64,000 nucleotides of DNA from Paenarthrobacter sp. A20 (lineage in GTDB: Bacteria; Actinomycetota; Actinomycetes; Actinomycetales; Micrococcaceae): assembly GCF_024168825.1 (NCBI RefSeq), contig NZ_JALJWH010000001.1, positions 1,922,001-1,986,000 of the forward strand, given 5' to 3'. A model generated the notes under the pieces. That model ran no database searches. It saw nothing but the letters and a program-made list of their open reading frames with translations, and was not told the origin of the DNA. Each line of letters opens with the position of its first letter. The first letter of the stretch is position 1. Of the stretch, positions 40,052 to 48,335 are shown piece after piece. The position numbers and the translations under genes are program-made.

Positions 40052-40849
40052 CTACGCCTCGGCGGTAACCCGCCGACGCTCCTTCAGCAACGCTTCCAGC
40101 AACTCCGCCACGTGCACCGGCGCTTCCACCCTGTACTGGGCCTGGGTGAAGTCCAAGCCAACTTTGATGCCCACGTCATCGCCCAGCAGCCGGCCCAAAG
40201 CATCCTCGTCGGTGACGTCGTCCCCGGCGAACAGGATGGCCGTAGCGCCGGTGGCCTGGCGCAGGAATTCCACGGCCTCACCCTTGGACGCGTGGACCAC
40301 TGAGGTTTCCAGCACCCGCTTGCCGGTTTTGAGGTACACGCCAGGGTGCTCGCGCAGCACCCTGGTAGCTGCCTCGACGGCGTCTTCCGCAACGTCGTCG
40401 TCGGCCATCCTTGTGTGGAGGACGACGCCGGCGGGTTTGTCTTCGAGCAACGTCCCCGGAGCGATATTCACTATTTCGGCCAGGACCTCGCGGACCGCGG
40501 CCAGCTTGGTGCGTTGTTCGTCGTCCAGCTCCAGGCCCAGGGACCCTTCACCAAGCCAGACTTCCGCTCCGTGGCTGCCGATCAGCAGCGTGTTGGCCGG
40601 AGGCGACGCGACCAGCCGCAAGCTGTCCAGCGCCCGGCCCGAGATGAGTGCCGTCGTCGTACGCGGAAGTTCGGCGAGGGCCTCCAAGGCCGCTGCTGAC
40701 CTTGGAAGGGGGCGCGCGTCCTCAGCGCGGTCGACGATGGGGGAGAGCGTGCCGTCGAAATCGAGGGCCACCAGGAGATGCTCCGTGTCGGCGATGTTGC
40801 GGATAGCCTCCAACAGTTCCGGCGGGAGGGACAGATTCTCAGCTGTCAT
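40052..40849 (-). CDS. otsB: Trehalose-6-phosphate phosphatase
   Basis: Releases trehalose from trehalose-6-phosphate. HAD-family protein of 265 residues with motif I ALDFDGTLSPI, a cap region, motif III around TGKRVLETS/HASKG and the C-terminal metal Asps in LFAGDDVTDEDAL. Its ATG (40849) overlaps the otsA stop by 11 bases, so otsA and otsB are translated together. Together with TreS in the glgE operon, this gives two trehalose routes within one window. Confidence 0.95.
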   Translation of the reverse strand: MTAENLSLPPELLEAIRNIADTEHLLVALDFDGTLSPIVDRAEDARPLPRSAAALEALAELPRTTTALISGRALDSLRLVASPPANTLLIGSHGAEVWLGEGSLGLELDDEQRTKLAAVREVLAEIVNIAPGTLLEDKPAGVVLHTRMADDDVAEDAVEAATRVLREHPGVYLKTGKRVLETSVVHASKGEAVEFLRQATGATAILFAGDDVTDEDALGRLLGDDVGIKVGLDFTQAQYRVEAPVHVAELLEALLKERRRVTAEA

Positions 40850-42332
40850 CGCGCACTACCTTTTCTTCCAGGGCGGCAAGGAACTCAGCCGACCAGTGAT
40901 CGACGTCGTGGTCCAGGATTTGCTTGCGCATCAGCTTCATGCGGCGGCGCGCTTCCTTGGCGGGCATGTTGATGGCCCGCAGGACGGTGGACTTGAGTCC
41001 GTCGATGTCGTGCGGGTTGATCAGGAGCGCCTGCTTGAGTTGGTCGGCAGCGCCGGCGAATTCGCTCAGGACCAACGCGCCGTCATCCTCGGAACGGGCG
41101 GTGACGTATTCCTTGGCCACCAGGTTCATGCCGTCGCGCAGGGCGGTGACCAGCATGACGTCCGCAGCGAGGTACAGCGCCACCATTTCTTCCACCGGGT
41201 AACTGTGGTGCAGGTATCGGACAGCCGTGTTCTGGATGGTGTCGTAGGTGCCGTTGATGTGGCCCACGGTGCCTTCGATCTCCTCGCGAAGGAGCCTGTA
41301 CTGCTCGACGCGTTCGCGGCTGGGGCTTGCCACCTGGATCAGCGTGGCGTCCTCCACCTTGATGTGCCCGTCAGCCAGGAGTTCCTCGAAGGCCTTGAGC
41401 CGGTGTCGGATGCCCTTGGTGTAGTCCAGCCGGTCCACGCCAAGGAGGATGGTTTTGGGGTTGCCCAGGTCTTTGCGGATCTGCTTGGCGCGCTCGATGA
41501 TCTCCGGGTTGGCTGCGAGCTCGCGGATCTGGGCGACATCGATGGAGATGGGGAACGCCTGTGCCCGGGCGATGTGCGTCACCTCGCCGTCGGGACCCTT
41601 CACGTGGACCTGCTGCTGTTTGACGCTGGCGCCCAGGAAGCGGCGGGCCGAACGCATGAAGTTGCCGGCGTCGCTGGGCCGCTGGAAGCCCAGGAGGTCC
41701 GCGCCGAGCAAACCGTCAATGATTTCCCTGCGCCACGGCAGCTGGGCGAAGATCTCCGGCGGCGGGAAGGGAATGTGGTTGAAGAAGCCGATCTTGAGGT
41801 CCGGGCGGGCCTCACGCAGCAGGCGTGGAACCAGCTGGAGTTGGTAGTCCTGCACCCAGACAGTGGCGCCGTCCGCGGCGTGGCGGGCGACGGCGTCGGC
41901 AAACTTCCGGTTGACCTTGCGGTAGGAATCCCACCACGTACGGTGGAATTCAGGCGGCGCGATTACGTCATGGTAGAGCGGCCAAATGGTCGCGTTGGAG
42001 AAGCCCTCGTAGAACAGCTCGACATCGTCGCTGCTCAGTTGCACCGGGATAAGGTCCATTCCTTCGTGGCTGAAGGGGCGCACCGTCTCATCCGGGGCGC
42101 CATGCCAACCCACCCACGCGCCGTCGGACTTCGTCATCATCGGCGCGAGCGCCGTCACCAGGCCGCCGGGCGAACGCCGCCAACCGCTTTCTTCGTTGTC
42201 ATCGCTGATGCGATCGACGGGCAACCTGTTGGAGACCACCATGAAGTCGAACTTGGTTGCCGTGGGCTTCTTGACGGGAGAAGCCCGGACGCCGTCTTCG
42301 GTCTTGAGTTTTTCGCTTGCCAAATCCTGCAT
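40839..42332 (-). CDS. otsA: Trehalose-6-phosphate synthase
   Basis: GT20 enzyme transferring glucose from a nucleotide sugar to glucose-6-phosphate. 497 residues; motifs VVSNRLPVDR, RRSPGGLVTAL, WVQDYQLQLVPRLLR and GVDRLDYTKGI (Arg/Lys that bind phosphates), and DGMNLVAKEYV near the C-terminus. ATG 42332 has AGGGAG seven bases upstream; a frame open to 42440 was not used. First gene of the otsA-otsB pair, divergent from the DsbA-like gene. Confidence 0.95.
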   Translation of the reverse strand: MQDLASEKLKTEDGVRASPVKKPTATKFDFMVVSNRLPVDRISDDNEESGWRRSPGGLVTALAPMMTKSDGAWVGWHGAPDETVRPFSHEGMDLIPVQLSSDDVELFYEGFSNATIWPLYHDVIAPPEFHRTWWDSYRKVNRKFADAVARHAADGATVWVQDYQLQLVPRLLREARPDLKIGFFNHIPFPPPEIFAQLPWRREIIDGLLGADLLGFQRPSDAGNFMRSARRFLGASVKQQQVHVKGPDGEVTHIARAQAFPISIDVAQIRELAANPEIIERAKQIRKDLGNPKTILLGVDRLDYTKGIRHRLKAFEELLADGHIKVEDATLIQVASPSRERVEQYRLLREEIEGTVGHINGTYDTIQNTAVRYLHHSYPVEEMVALYLAADVMLVTALRDGMNLVAKEYVTARSEDDGALVLSEFAGAADQLKQALLINPHDIDGLKSTVLRAINMPAKEARRRMKLMRKQILDHDVDHWSAEFLAALEEKVVRDDS

Positions 42333-42508
42333 TAACGCTCCCTGGGGTTGCTGTGACTCAACTCCCAGCCTACCGGCGGAATCTTCCCTGGCACTTGATC
42401 GTTCAACTACCGGGCAGGAAGGTCTGCGGCAGATCTTCAAGTTTGCTCCCGTAAACTGACCCCGTTGCCCTAGCTATGCACTATGACGTCGAGTACCCCG
42501 AGGAACTG

Positions 42509-43387
42509 ATGAGCCCCGCAAACGAACCACGCCTGTCCAAGGCCGAACGCACCGCCCAGGCACGGGAAAGAGCGCGCGAAATCCGCGAAGCCCAGCTGAA
42601 AAAGGACAAGCGCAGCAAGCTTCTGGTTGGCTGGGGCATTGTGGTTGCCGTTGTCGTCATCATCGCGGTGGTGGCGTTCGTGGTCATCGGCCAGGCGCAG
42701 AACAACGCACCCATCGCCGACCAAGGCCCGACGCCGGCCAACGGCAACGTGCACGGTGGCGTCACACTGTTGGCCAACAGTGAAGTTGTTAAGTCCGAAC
42801 CCGCCACCGTCAACGTGGCAGACGTTCCCAGCCCTGCGGCCACCCCGCCTGCAACCGTGACGGTCCCGGGCGGCGAGGCCGAAGCCGGCAAGCCCGTCAA
42901 GGTTGTTGCCTACATCGACTTCATCTGCCCCGTGTGCAAGCGGTTCGAGACCACTTACGGAGAGTCCCTGACCAATCTCCGCAATGAAGGCAAGATCTCC
43001 CTCGAATACCGTCCCCTCGGCTTCCTGGACCGGCAGTCCACCACCAACTACTCCTCCCGCGCAGCCAACGCTGCTGCGTGCGTAGTGAACTCATCCCCGG
43101 AAAAGTACGCGGACTTCTTCAACTTGCTCTTTGAACGCCAGCCGGCTGAAGGCGGAGCGGGCATTTCCGACAACGACCTGAAGAAGATGGCCACCGAAGT
43201 TGGTGCAGCCAACATCGACACCTGCGTTGACAGCAAGCAGTTCCGTCCGTGGGTGAAGGTTGCCACGCAGGAGGCTGCGGCGATCGGTATCACCGGCACG
43301 CCCACCGTGTTCATCGACGGCAAGCAGTGGGACGGCAGCACCGACCTGAACGCCGAGATCCAGACGGCAATCACCGCCAAGGGCTAG
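42509..43387 (+). CDS. Membrane-anchored DsbA-family thiol-disulfide protein
   Basis: A 292-residue extracytoplasmic oxidoreductase anchored by one N-terminal segment (about 40-62) after a charged, coiled-coil-like tail. The thioredoxin-fold domain has the active-site CPVC (about residue 146-149, in YIDFICPVCKRF), and the cis-Pro loop TGTPTVFIDGKQW. The family oxidises or isomerises disulfides in exported proteins. I start at ATG 42509, with GAGGA five bases upstream, not at 42476. It ends before a GC-rich hairpin (43406-43440). Confidence 0.9.
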   Translation: MSPANEPRLSKAERTAQARERAREIREAQLKKDKRSKLLVGWGIVVAVVVIIAVVAFVVIGQAQNNAPIADQGPTPANGNVHGGVTLLANSEVVKSEPATVNVADVPSPAATPPATVTVPGGEAEAGKPVKVVAYIDFICPVCKRFETTYGESLTNLRNEGKISLEYRPLGFLDRQSTTNYSSRAANAAACVVNSSPEKYADFFNLLFERQPAEGGAGISDNDLKKMATEVGAANIDTCVDSKQFRPWVKVATQEAAAIGITGTPTVFIDGKQWDGSTDLNAEIQTAITAKG

Positions 43388-43405
43388 CCCGGGAATGTAC
43401 GACGG

Positions 43406-43440
43406 CGGCCGGTCACCCTTTGTTTTCGGGTGGCCGGCCG
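43406..43440 (+). terminator. Terminator of the DsbA-like gene
   Basis: Arms cggccggtcaccc and gggtggccggccg pair with one G-U; the loop is T-rich. Located 18 bases past the stop. Confidence 0.85.
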
Positions 43441-43530
43441 CTGTTGTTCCGGCGAATTTCGTTGACGGGGATGGTCTGGGCTAACCTTATCTAGCGCTCT
43501 TTCGCGCTTTGCTCCGGGTATCCGGAGCAC

Positions 43531-43607
43531 GCCTCCTTAGCTCAGTTGGCCAGAGCACCGCTCTTGTAAAGCGGGGGTCGTCGGTTCGAATCCGACAGGG
43601 GGCTCCA
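43531..43607 (+). tRNA. tRNA-Thr (anticodon TGT)
   Basis: A 77-base cloverleaf with encoded CCA: acceptor gcctcct pairs with agggggc (one G-U), D-arm tagctcagttggcc agagc, anticodon stem ccgct/agcgg with loop cttgtaa (TGT at positions 34-36), and T-loop ggttcgaatcc. It lies alone, with a strong terminator directly after. Confidence 0.96.
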
Positions 43608-43610
43608 CTA

Positions 43611-43654
43611 ACCCCTCCATTCCGGCGATTTTGCCCGGAACGGAGGGGTTTTTT
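43611..43654 (+). terminator. Terminator of tRNA-Thr
   Basis: Fifteen-base perfect arms (43611-43625 and 43635-43649) followed by six T residues; a classical intrinsic terminator. Confidence 0.93.
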
Positions 43655-43751
43655 CGTGTCGTATGACTTGCGGCGCCGTTGCCTTCTCTGAAGACTGGGC
43701 ACCGAGCACGGGCCGAGGGGCCGTGGAGCATTAACTGTTGGGGGGCCGAAA

Positions 43752-44009
43752 ATGCTGGGTCAGAGAATGTATGCGTGGCGTCGCCCCTTGTGGCCGGTCA
43801 CCTTGGCCATTGTCGTGGCCGACATTGTGGTGTGGTTCCTGCTGATCAACGGTGTCACAGGCGGCGACCCGGCCCTCGGCAATGTCGCGTTTGTGGTGAC
43901 GATTGGGTGGCTTGTGCTGGGGCAGTCCATCGGCCCGAAGCTCCGGGCCCGGAGGGGCGGGCCCCAAGGCGCCAAGACTGAACGGGCAGACCTCGGACGT
44001 GACCACTGA
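43752..44009 (+). CDS. Small two-segment membrane protein
   Basis: 85 residues with two hydrophobic segments (about 13-32 and 39-59) and a basic C-terminus (RARRGGPQGAKTERADLGRD). ATG 43752 with a G-rich upstream region. No family recognised; similar small proteins of unknown role are frequent in Micrococcaceae. It reads away from tRNA-Thr. Confidence 0.65.
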   Translation: MLGQRMYAWRRPLWPVTLAIVVADIVVWFLLINGVTGGDPALGNVAFVVTIGWLVLGQSIGPKLRARRGGPQGAKTERADLGRDH

Positions 44010-44088
44010 CTCCTGAGCCCATCTGGAGAGGCCGGCTAAGGCGACATAGCGCGGGCGGAGGGACCGCTGCGGAATTCAGGTCTGCGGC

Positions 44089-44376
44089 TTAGCGCCCGTT
44101 GAGGGCTGACTGCGTGAACTGGTAGAAGAGTTCTGGGTCGCCTTCGTCCAGTCCGAAGACCATTCCCGCGGAGACCCATCCGCGGCGTGCGAGTAGGCGC
44201 TGCAGGCTCAACCACCGTATAGCCGACCTGGGACCGTCCTTGGTGGCTACCCTGACCGAACCGGACTCGAGCCATCTACGGAGTTCCCGTTGCCGGTCTG
44301 GATCCTGCTGTGCGACCTGGTCGAGAGCAACCAGGTCGTCGAGCTGATCGGCGTTCCCGTCCCCAATGATTTTCAT
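44089..44376 (-). CDS. Small unrecognised protein
   Basis: 95 residues, mildly acidic N-terminal half (MKIIGDGNADQLDDLVALDQVAQQ) and an Arg/Trp-rich middle (SAIRWLSLQRLLARRGWVSAGMVFG). AGGGTC stands six bases before the ATG. No domain recognised and no membrane segment. Coding is supported only by the start context and composition. Confidence 0.5.
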   Translation of the reverse strand: MKIIGDGNADQLDDLVALDQVAQQDPDRQRELRRWLESGSVRVATKDGPRSAIRWLSLQRLLARRGWVSAGMVFGLDEGDPELFYQFTQSALNGR

Positions 44377-44466
44377 GCTGACCCTACCTGCGCAGACGGA
44401 GACACTCGCAATGGAGCAGCGGCATCAGACGGCGTAGAGGATCCCGACGATTCCGAAAGCCGGACT

Positions 44467-44934
44467 TCAGGGACAGTTCAGGGTGCCGGTGAGGGGCTGG
44501 CCAGCCCAGGCGTTGGTGGAGTTTGGAACCTTGTAATAGCCGCGGATCTGGTAAGTCCACGTCCCGGACAGATTGCTCACGCTTTGGACTCCTGAGCTGT
44601 AGGACTTCCCGGAGCTCTTGCTCAGATCGCCGGTGAACTGTACAACGCCGTCAGGGTCGATGATCTTCAGCTCGTGGTAGTTCGCGTAGGCGACGGCACT
44701 GAAATTACCGACGCTGATTTTGGCCTGGGCGAACCAGAGGAATGAATCGCAGCTCTTGGTCACGGTCACCGTGTTCGCTGCCGGGGCCGGGATTCGGGCC
44801 GCGGTGACTGCCATTGCGCCTGTGTCGGTGTCGTTGAACTTTGCATGGGCCGGCGAGGCGGGGACGCTGATCATCAGTAGCACGACAGCCAGGATGATGG
44901 CTGGTACTTGCCAGATGATGCCTTTGCCCTGCAT
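44467..44934 (-). CDS. Secreted protein of unknown function
   Basis: 155 residues with a signal peptide: hydrophobic core IIWQVPAIILAVVLLMISV and cleavage likely after SPAHA (about residue 31). The mature part is small, beta-rich by look, with a single pair of Cys (about 63 and 154). The start of the mature form, KFNDTDTGAMAVTAARI, resembles that of SipW-type secreted proteins. It lies downstream of the TasA-like gene and could belong to the same envelope structure. Confidence 0.65.
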   Translation of the reverse strand: MQGKGIIWQVPAIILAVVLLMISVPASPAHAKFNDTDTGAMAVTAARIPAPAANTVTVTKSCDSFLWFAQAKISVGNFSAVAYANYHELKIIDPDGVVQFTGDLSKSSGKSYSSGVQSVSNLSGTWTYQIRGYYKVPNSTNAWAGQPLTGTLNCP

Positions 44935-45260
44935 GTGCGTGTTTCCGTCCCTTTAGCGTGTTCGTTCAATTCAACTGTTCCAACGTCAACTGTGCCCCAC
45001 CAGCCTCAGGAAAGGCCTTGGTGAACACTCAAGGTCCGCTCAAGACCGGAAAATCTCCCATGCGGGGTCGCTCACGGCCTGCTGCCCGGAGCTCTGGGGC
45101 GCTTTCCGGGGCTGACTTCTTGGGGGCTTTGGTCCGGACGGTGGCGAGCATTCCAGCCTCGCGACTTGCCCGGGAAATGGGCCGGGGACCGGCCGGAAGG
45201 GCATGCCGGCCGGCCCCCGGGGCCTATGGGGTGAACCCCTCGCGGGGATTCAGGTGGTGC
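44935..45260. other. Intergenic region, terminator of the TasA-like gene
   Basis: No gene seen. It holds a GC-rich hairpin (arms 45184-45196 and 45206-45218) just after the end of the TasA-like gene, with the promoter region of the 44467-44934 gene likely at the 44935-45050 side. Confidence 0.6.
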
Positions 45261-45866
45261 TTACTTGGTGGTTTCGGTGCGCTGGGTGCCGGTGAAGGAG
45301 AATCCGACGGTGGAGGTGGCGCCCTGGAAGTCGTTGTTCGCGGTGGCGGGCAACGCGGTGGTGACCTTGAGGTTGTCGGTTTTGGTCGAGGTCAGGGAGG
45401 TCAGGTTGTTCAGGACCTTGTTCGCTGCGATCACGGGGCCGTTGGCCAGGACGGTGGTTTTGGTGCCGGCGCAGCTGTAGGGGGCGGCGGTGCCGGTCCA
45501 GGCGACGGAGCAGTTTTCGATGCTCAGTTGCAGGCCGTTGGTCACGTCGGTGGTGAGCAGGGATCCGGTGGCGCCGGCGGAGGTGGTGAGGGTGACGTTG
45601 TTCAGGTCCGAGTTGCCGGTGTTGGCCAGGGTGACGAGCTTTTCGACCTTGTCGCCCGGCAGGAGGCCGGCGACGGGGACGTTCAGCGTGTTGGAGGCTC
45701 CGGTGCCCAGGGCGATGGTGACGGTTCCTGCGGTGACGGCCTGGGAGGCGGAGGTGGAGGAGGTGAACGCGCCGTAGGTGCCCATGCCGGCGACGGCGGC
45801 TGCGGTGCCGACCAGTGCGACGGAGGCGAGGATCTTGCCGGAGGTGGTCTTGAGGGTGATGGCCAT
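45261..45866 (-). CDS. TasA/camelysin-like protein with SipW-type signal peptide
   Basis: 201 residues. The signal region (MAITLKTTSGKILASVALVGTAAAVAGMGTYGAFTSSTSAS, here in parts) matches SipW-dependent precursors: K-rich start, Ala/Val core and G-T-Y-G-A-F-T-S instead of an AxA site. The rest is low in charge, rich in Thr, Ser, Asn and Gly and similar in style to TasA/CalY fibre subunits. ATG 45866 has GAAAGGAAAC upstream. No sipW or tapA gene lies in the window, so its peptidase must be elsewhere. Confidence 0.8.
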   Translation of the reverse strand: MAITLKTTSGKILASVALVGTAAAVAGMGTYGAFTSSTSASQAVTAGTVTIALGTGASNTLNVPVAGLLPGDKVEKLVTLANTGNSDLNNVTLTTSAGATGSLLTTDVTNGLQLSIENCSVAWTGTAAPYSCAGTKTTVLANGPVIAANKVLNNLTSLTSTKTDNLKVTTALPATANNDFQGATSTVGFSFTGTQRTETTK

Positions 45867-46073
45867 CTGAATCGGTTTCCTTTCGGGTGGCCACCGTGTT
45901 CGGCCGGCCGTCTTGTCGGCCTCTCTGGCTGACAAGAACTACTGTGCCGGGCCAGGATCAAGAACCAATCCAGTGTTCAGTCAACAGTCGCTCAGGAAAA
46001 ACTCAAGACTCCCGCACCGGCAAAATCCTGGCATGATTCCGGGCGGTCGTGTCCGCTGCACGCCGCAGGCGAT

Positions 46074-46304
46074 TCAGAAACGCCCGATGGCCTTGGACCG
46101 TGCAGCCGAGTCGATCTTGGTTGCGACAGCATCAGCCTTGACGTACATACGCATGAGAAGCACGACCAGGACTGCAGTGAAGCCAAGGCCACTGAAGAAG
46201 ATCAACGGCACGCTGGCGTCATCCTTGGGCAGGACCGCGAAGAGAACCCACAAGGCTGCCGTGCACACGAGCAAGAAGACGGCTGTCCCTTTCAGAATCC
46301 TCAA
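46074..46304 (-). CDS. Small two-segment membrane protein
   Basis: 76 residues: two hydrophobic segments (about 6-25 and 32-50) and a basic C-terminus. The first codon is a TTG with no clear ribosome-binding site, so the start is uncertain. No family recognised. Confidence 0.5.
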   Translation of the reverse strand: MRILKGTAVFLLVCTAALWVLFAVLPKDDASVPLIFFSGLGFTAVLVVLLMRMYVKADAVATKIDSAARSKAIGRF

Positions 46305-46542
46305 GGAAAGCGATGCTGAACATGGTCGTGCTGAATGCTGCCCCCAAGAAGCCGCCCTTTCGTTGTGGCGTCACTTATCCGATGACCGACGCTAACCAGC
46401 CAGTATGGAGTGGCACAAGTCAATGACCTGAGCCGAGACTCCGCCTCGGCCGCTTGCCAGTGGCCGTTCGTGATACGAATGACCGCTCTTTCTGCAGCAC
46501 GCCTCACCCGAACCCGGGAAGGTGTCTCCTCGGCCGATTACT

Positions 46543-46854
46543 TCACTCGGCTCTTCTGTTGAAGCCTCGCTGGCTGACCCTCTGTCGTACCGCGATTATC
46601 ATCGGACGCGTAGCGAGGGCTGCTGAATTCACGGAACGAAGAAACTTACTGACATCTCCGATGAATCGTCCTCTACCACGCCAGGTTTGCGTCAGTTCCC
46701 ACATGGTTCGGACAGCATGCACAGCGAGGACGACGACGAAGAGTGAGATCACCAGGCCGGCAATTGAGGCGGCCACGATCATCACCCCTGTGATGTGGAC
46801 CAGGAGTACGGCAGTGATCACAGCAGTGTGTGCGTCAAGAAGTTCCATATTCAT
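46543..46854 (-). CDS. Small membrane protein
   Basis: 103 residues with two adjacent hydrophobic segments (about 10-50) followed by a basic cytosolic tail (QTWRGRGRFIGDVSKFLR, RQRVSQRGFNRR). ATG 46854 with a weak upstream CGAGAA. No recognised family. Confidence 0.5.
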   Translation of the reverse strand: MNMELLDAHTAVITAVLLVHITGVMIVAASIAGLVISLFVVVLAVHAVRTMWELTQTWRGRGRFIGDVSKFLRSVNSAALATRPMIIAVRQRVSQRGFNRRAE

Positions 46855-47164
46855 TTCTCGTTATGCGGGAGGGCGGATCGGGTTTGCGCAGGAGGCTCGG
46901 GGAAGCGTACTCGCGCGGATCCCGGCACAGTCAAAGCTGTTGACAGCCGGCACGGCAAACGGACACCGAAGCTCACCCCGTGTCGTTTTCGGGCGCTACT
47001 CATATCAGGCTGTTCCCCCACAACACCAAGCCTCCCTGATTTCAGTTTCGTCTTATCCTAGCGATGAGCGCGCGGGCGTTCGTTGGCAACGCGTCAGGGA
47101 CGAGTCAGAATCGACATGGGGAGGGTGTCCGGCACAGCGCTCCCCATAAGGAGGAGAAGAGAAG
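46855..47164. other. Intergenic region, upstream of the DUF1905 gene
   Basis: No gene seen. Likely to hold the promoter of the DUF1905 gene, with a strong Shine-Dalgarno (aaggagga) at 47149-47156. Confidence 0.6.
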
Positions 47165-47449
47165 ATGGCAGAACCACAACCACTGGACATCACCTTCGTT
47201 GCCCGGCTCGGCAAAGTCCGATCAGGTGACACTTGGACGTGTGTCCAGCTCCCCGAGTCTGCGAAGATCTTTGGAACCCGTGGACTGGTCAAAGTGGCCG
47301 GCACCGTAGACGGACACCCATTCACCGGGGCTTTCATGGCGCTGGGAGACGGTACGCACAAACTCCCGGTGGCTGCTCCTGTCCGCAAAGCCATTGGGAA
47401 GGGCGACGGTGACGCCGTCGAAGTTCACCTCACTCAGCGACTGAACTGA
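47165..47449 (+). CDS. DUF1905 domain protein
   Basis: 94-residue cytosolic protein of the DUF1905 family: [49 protein letters not shown] 47165 follows a strong SD. The last seven codons and stop are part of a 22-base exact tandem duplication (see below), so its C-terminus (LTQRLN) is set by the first copy. Confidence 0.85.
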   Translation: MAEPQPLDITFVARLGKVRSGDTWTCVQLPESAKIFGTRGLVKVAGTVDGHPFTGAFMALGDGTHKLPVAAPVRKAIGKGDGDAVEVHLTQRLN

Positions 47450-47470
47450 CCTCACTCAGCGACTGAACTG
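47427..47470 (+). repeat. Exact 22-bp tandem duplication at the DUF1905 stop
   Basis: The 22-base unit at 47427-47448 is repeated without change at 47449-47470. The first copy supplies the last codons of DUF1905; the second is non-coding. Confidence 0.95.
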
Positions 47471-47623
47471 ACAGAGCGCAGTGGTGCGACGTGGGACGGC
47501 GGATCAGCTCTTGTGTGCGGCCGTCAGGTGTCAGGTTCATTGCCAGGCTTCCGTGGGAGCGCAAAGGCACGTCAGATTCCTCCTTGAGCCTGGCTGTCTG
47601 GGCGAGGCGGTGCCACAAGGCTT

Positions 47624-47672
47624 TGTCAGTCTGCATTGACAGACGAATTCTGTCAGTCTAGCCTGACGGATA
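47624..47672 (+). promoter_or_regulatory. Leaderless promoter overlapped by two palindromes
   Basis: -35 TTGACA (47636-47641), 17-base spacer, -10 TAGCCT (47659-47664), then seven bases to the ATG at 47672, so the start point would coincide with the start codon. Two similar inverted repeats, gtcagtctgcattgac (47625-47640) and gtcagtctagcctgac (47652-47667), cover the -35 and -10 boxes: an arrangement expected for autorepression. Confidence 0.75.
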
Positions 47673-47875
47673 TGAATGCTGATGAACTCTCCGAACAGAT
47701 TCGTTCGACGAGCCCCGCTATCGGCTTACGCGCCGTGGGAGCCCTTCACCGCCTGGCCGAACAGGTCGAAGCAGTCCACGTAGGGGCGGCCCGCGAACAG
47801 GGTTGGACGTGGGAGCAGATCGGTGACGCCCTGGGCGTTTCACGACAATCGATACACGCTAAATACCGGGAATGA
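47672..47875 (+). CDS. Small helix-turn-helix protein
   Basis: A 67-residue DNA-binding protein. The C-terminal HTH is plain: QGWTWEQIGDALGVSRQSIHAKYRE. The N-terminal half is a short helix bundle. It starts at the presumed leaderless ATG and is followed eight bases on by the ClpN gene. Small size and two palindromes at its own promoter suggest that it represses this operon, probably released by a stress signal. Close relatives are found next to Clp N-domain genes in other actinobacteria, as I recall. Confidence 0.85.
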   Translation: MNADELSEQIRSTSPAIGLRAVGALHRLAEQVEAVHVGAAREQGWTWEQIGDALGVSRQSIHAKYRE

Positions 47876-47883
47876 GTTGAGCC

Positions 47884-48333
47884 ATGTTTGAACAATTTGC
47901 CCATGACACCCGAAGGATCGTTGGGTACGCCATGGAAGAAGCCCGAAGCCGGGGCGACAAACGAATGGGAACGGAGCACCTCCTTCTGGGTGCGCTCCAC
48001 GAACCGGGTCCGGAAGCGGTCCTTGGCGTCAGCCTGGAAGACGCCCGGAAGGCAGCTTCGCGGCTGGATGCCACTGCCCTGAAGAGCATCGGACTCGAAA
48101 CCAAGGACCTCAAGCGGGCAGCCATGCCTACGAAGGGGAGGAAGCCGCCGTTCAGTTCGGGGGCCAAGGAGACCATGGCCAGTATGCTCAAGCATGCCGT
48201 GGATCAAAAGTCCCGGCAGATCACCGCCGCCAACCTTATCGAGGCGCTCCTGGAGCGCGGAGAACACGACCCCGTATCGGCGCTTTTTGACGAGCTTCGC
48301 ATCGACCGTTCTGCCGTGCGGAAGAGGCTGTAG
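47884..48333 (+). CDS. Stand-alone Clp N-terminal (ClpC N-domain) protein
   Basis: 149 residues with two Clp_N-type repeats: FEQFAHDTRRIVGYAMEEARSRGDKRMGTEHLLLGAL at 2-38 and FSSGAKETMASMLKHAVDQKSRQITAANLIEALLERG at about 90-126. The ClpC N domain binds adaptor and marked substrate proteins; no AAA+ or peptidase part is present. A free N domain could act as an adaptor or decoy for ClpC, or bind substrates by itself. Located between the HTH gene and arr. Confidence 0.88.
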   Translation: MFEQFAHDTRRIVGYAMEEARSRGDKRMGTEHLLLGALHEPGPEAVLGVSLEDARKAASRLDATALKSIGLETKDLKRAAMPTKGRKPPFSSGAKETMASMLKHAVDQKSRQITAANLIEALLERGEHDPVSALFDELRIDRSAVRKRL

Positions 48334-48335
48334 CT

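Noticed and set aside
40017..42335. A 772-codon open frame on the plus strand
   Set aside because: Antisense to otsB and otsA, which have all their motifs; the translated product is low in complexity and matches no family.
44958..45932. Glycine-rich 324-codon frame on the plus strand
   Set aside because: Lies across the TasA-like gene on the opposite strand; the Gly-Gly runs are the complement of its Thr/Ala/Pro codons.
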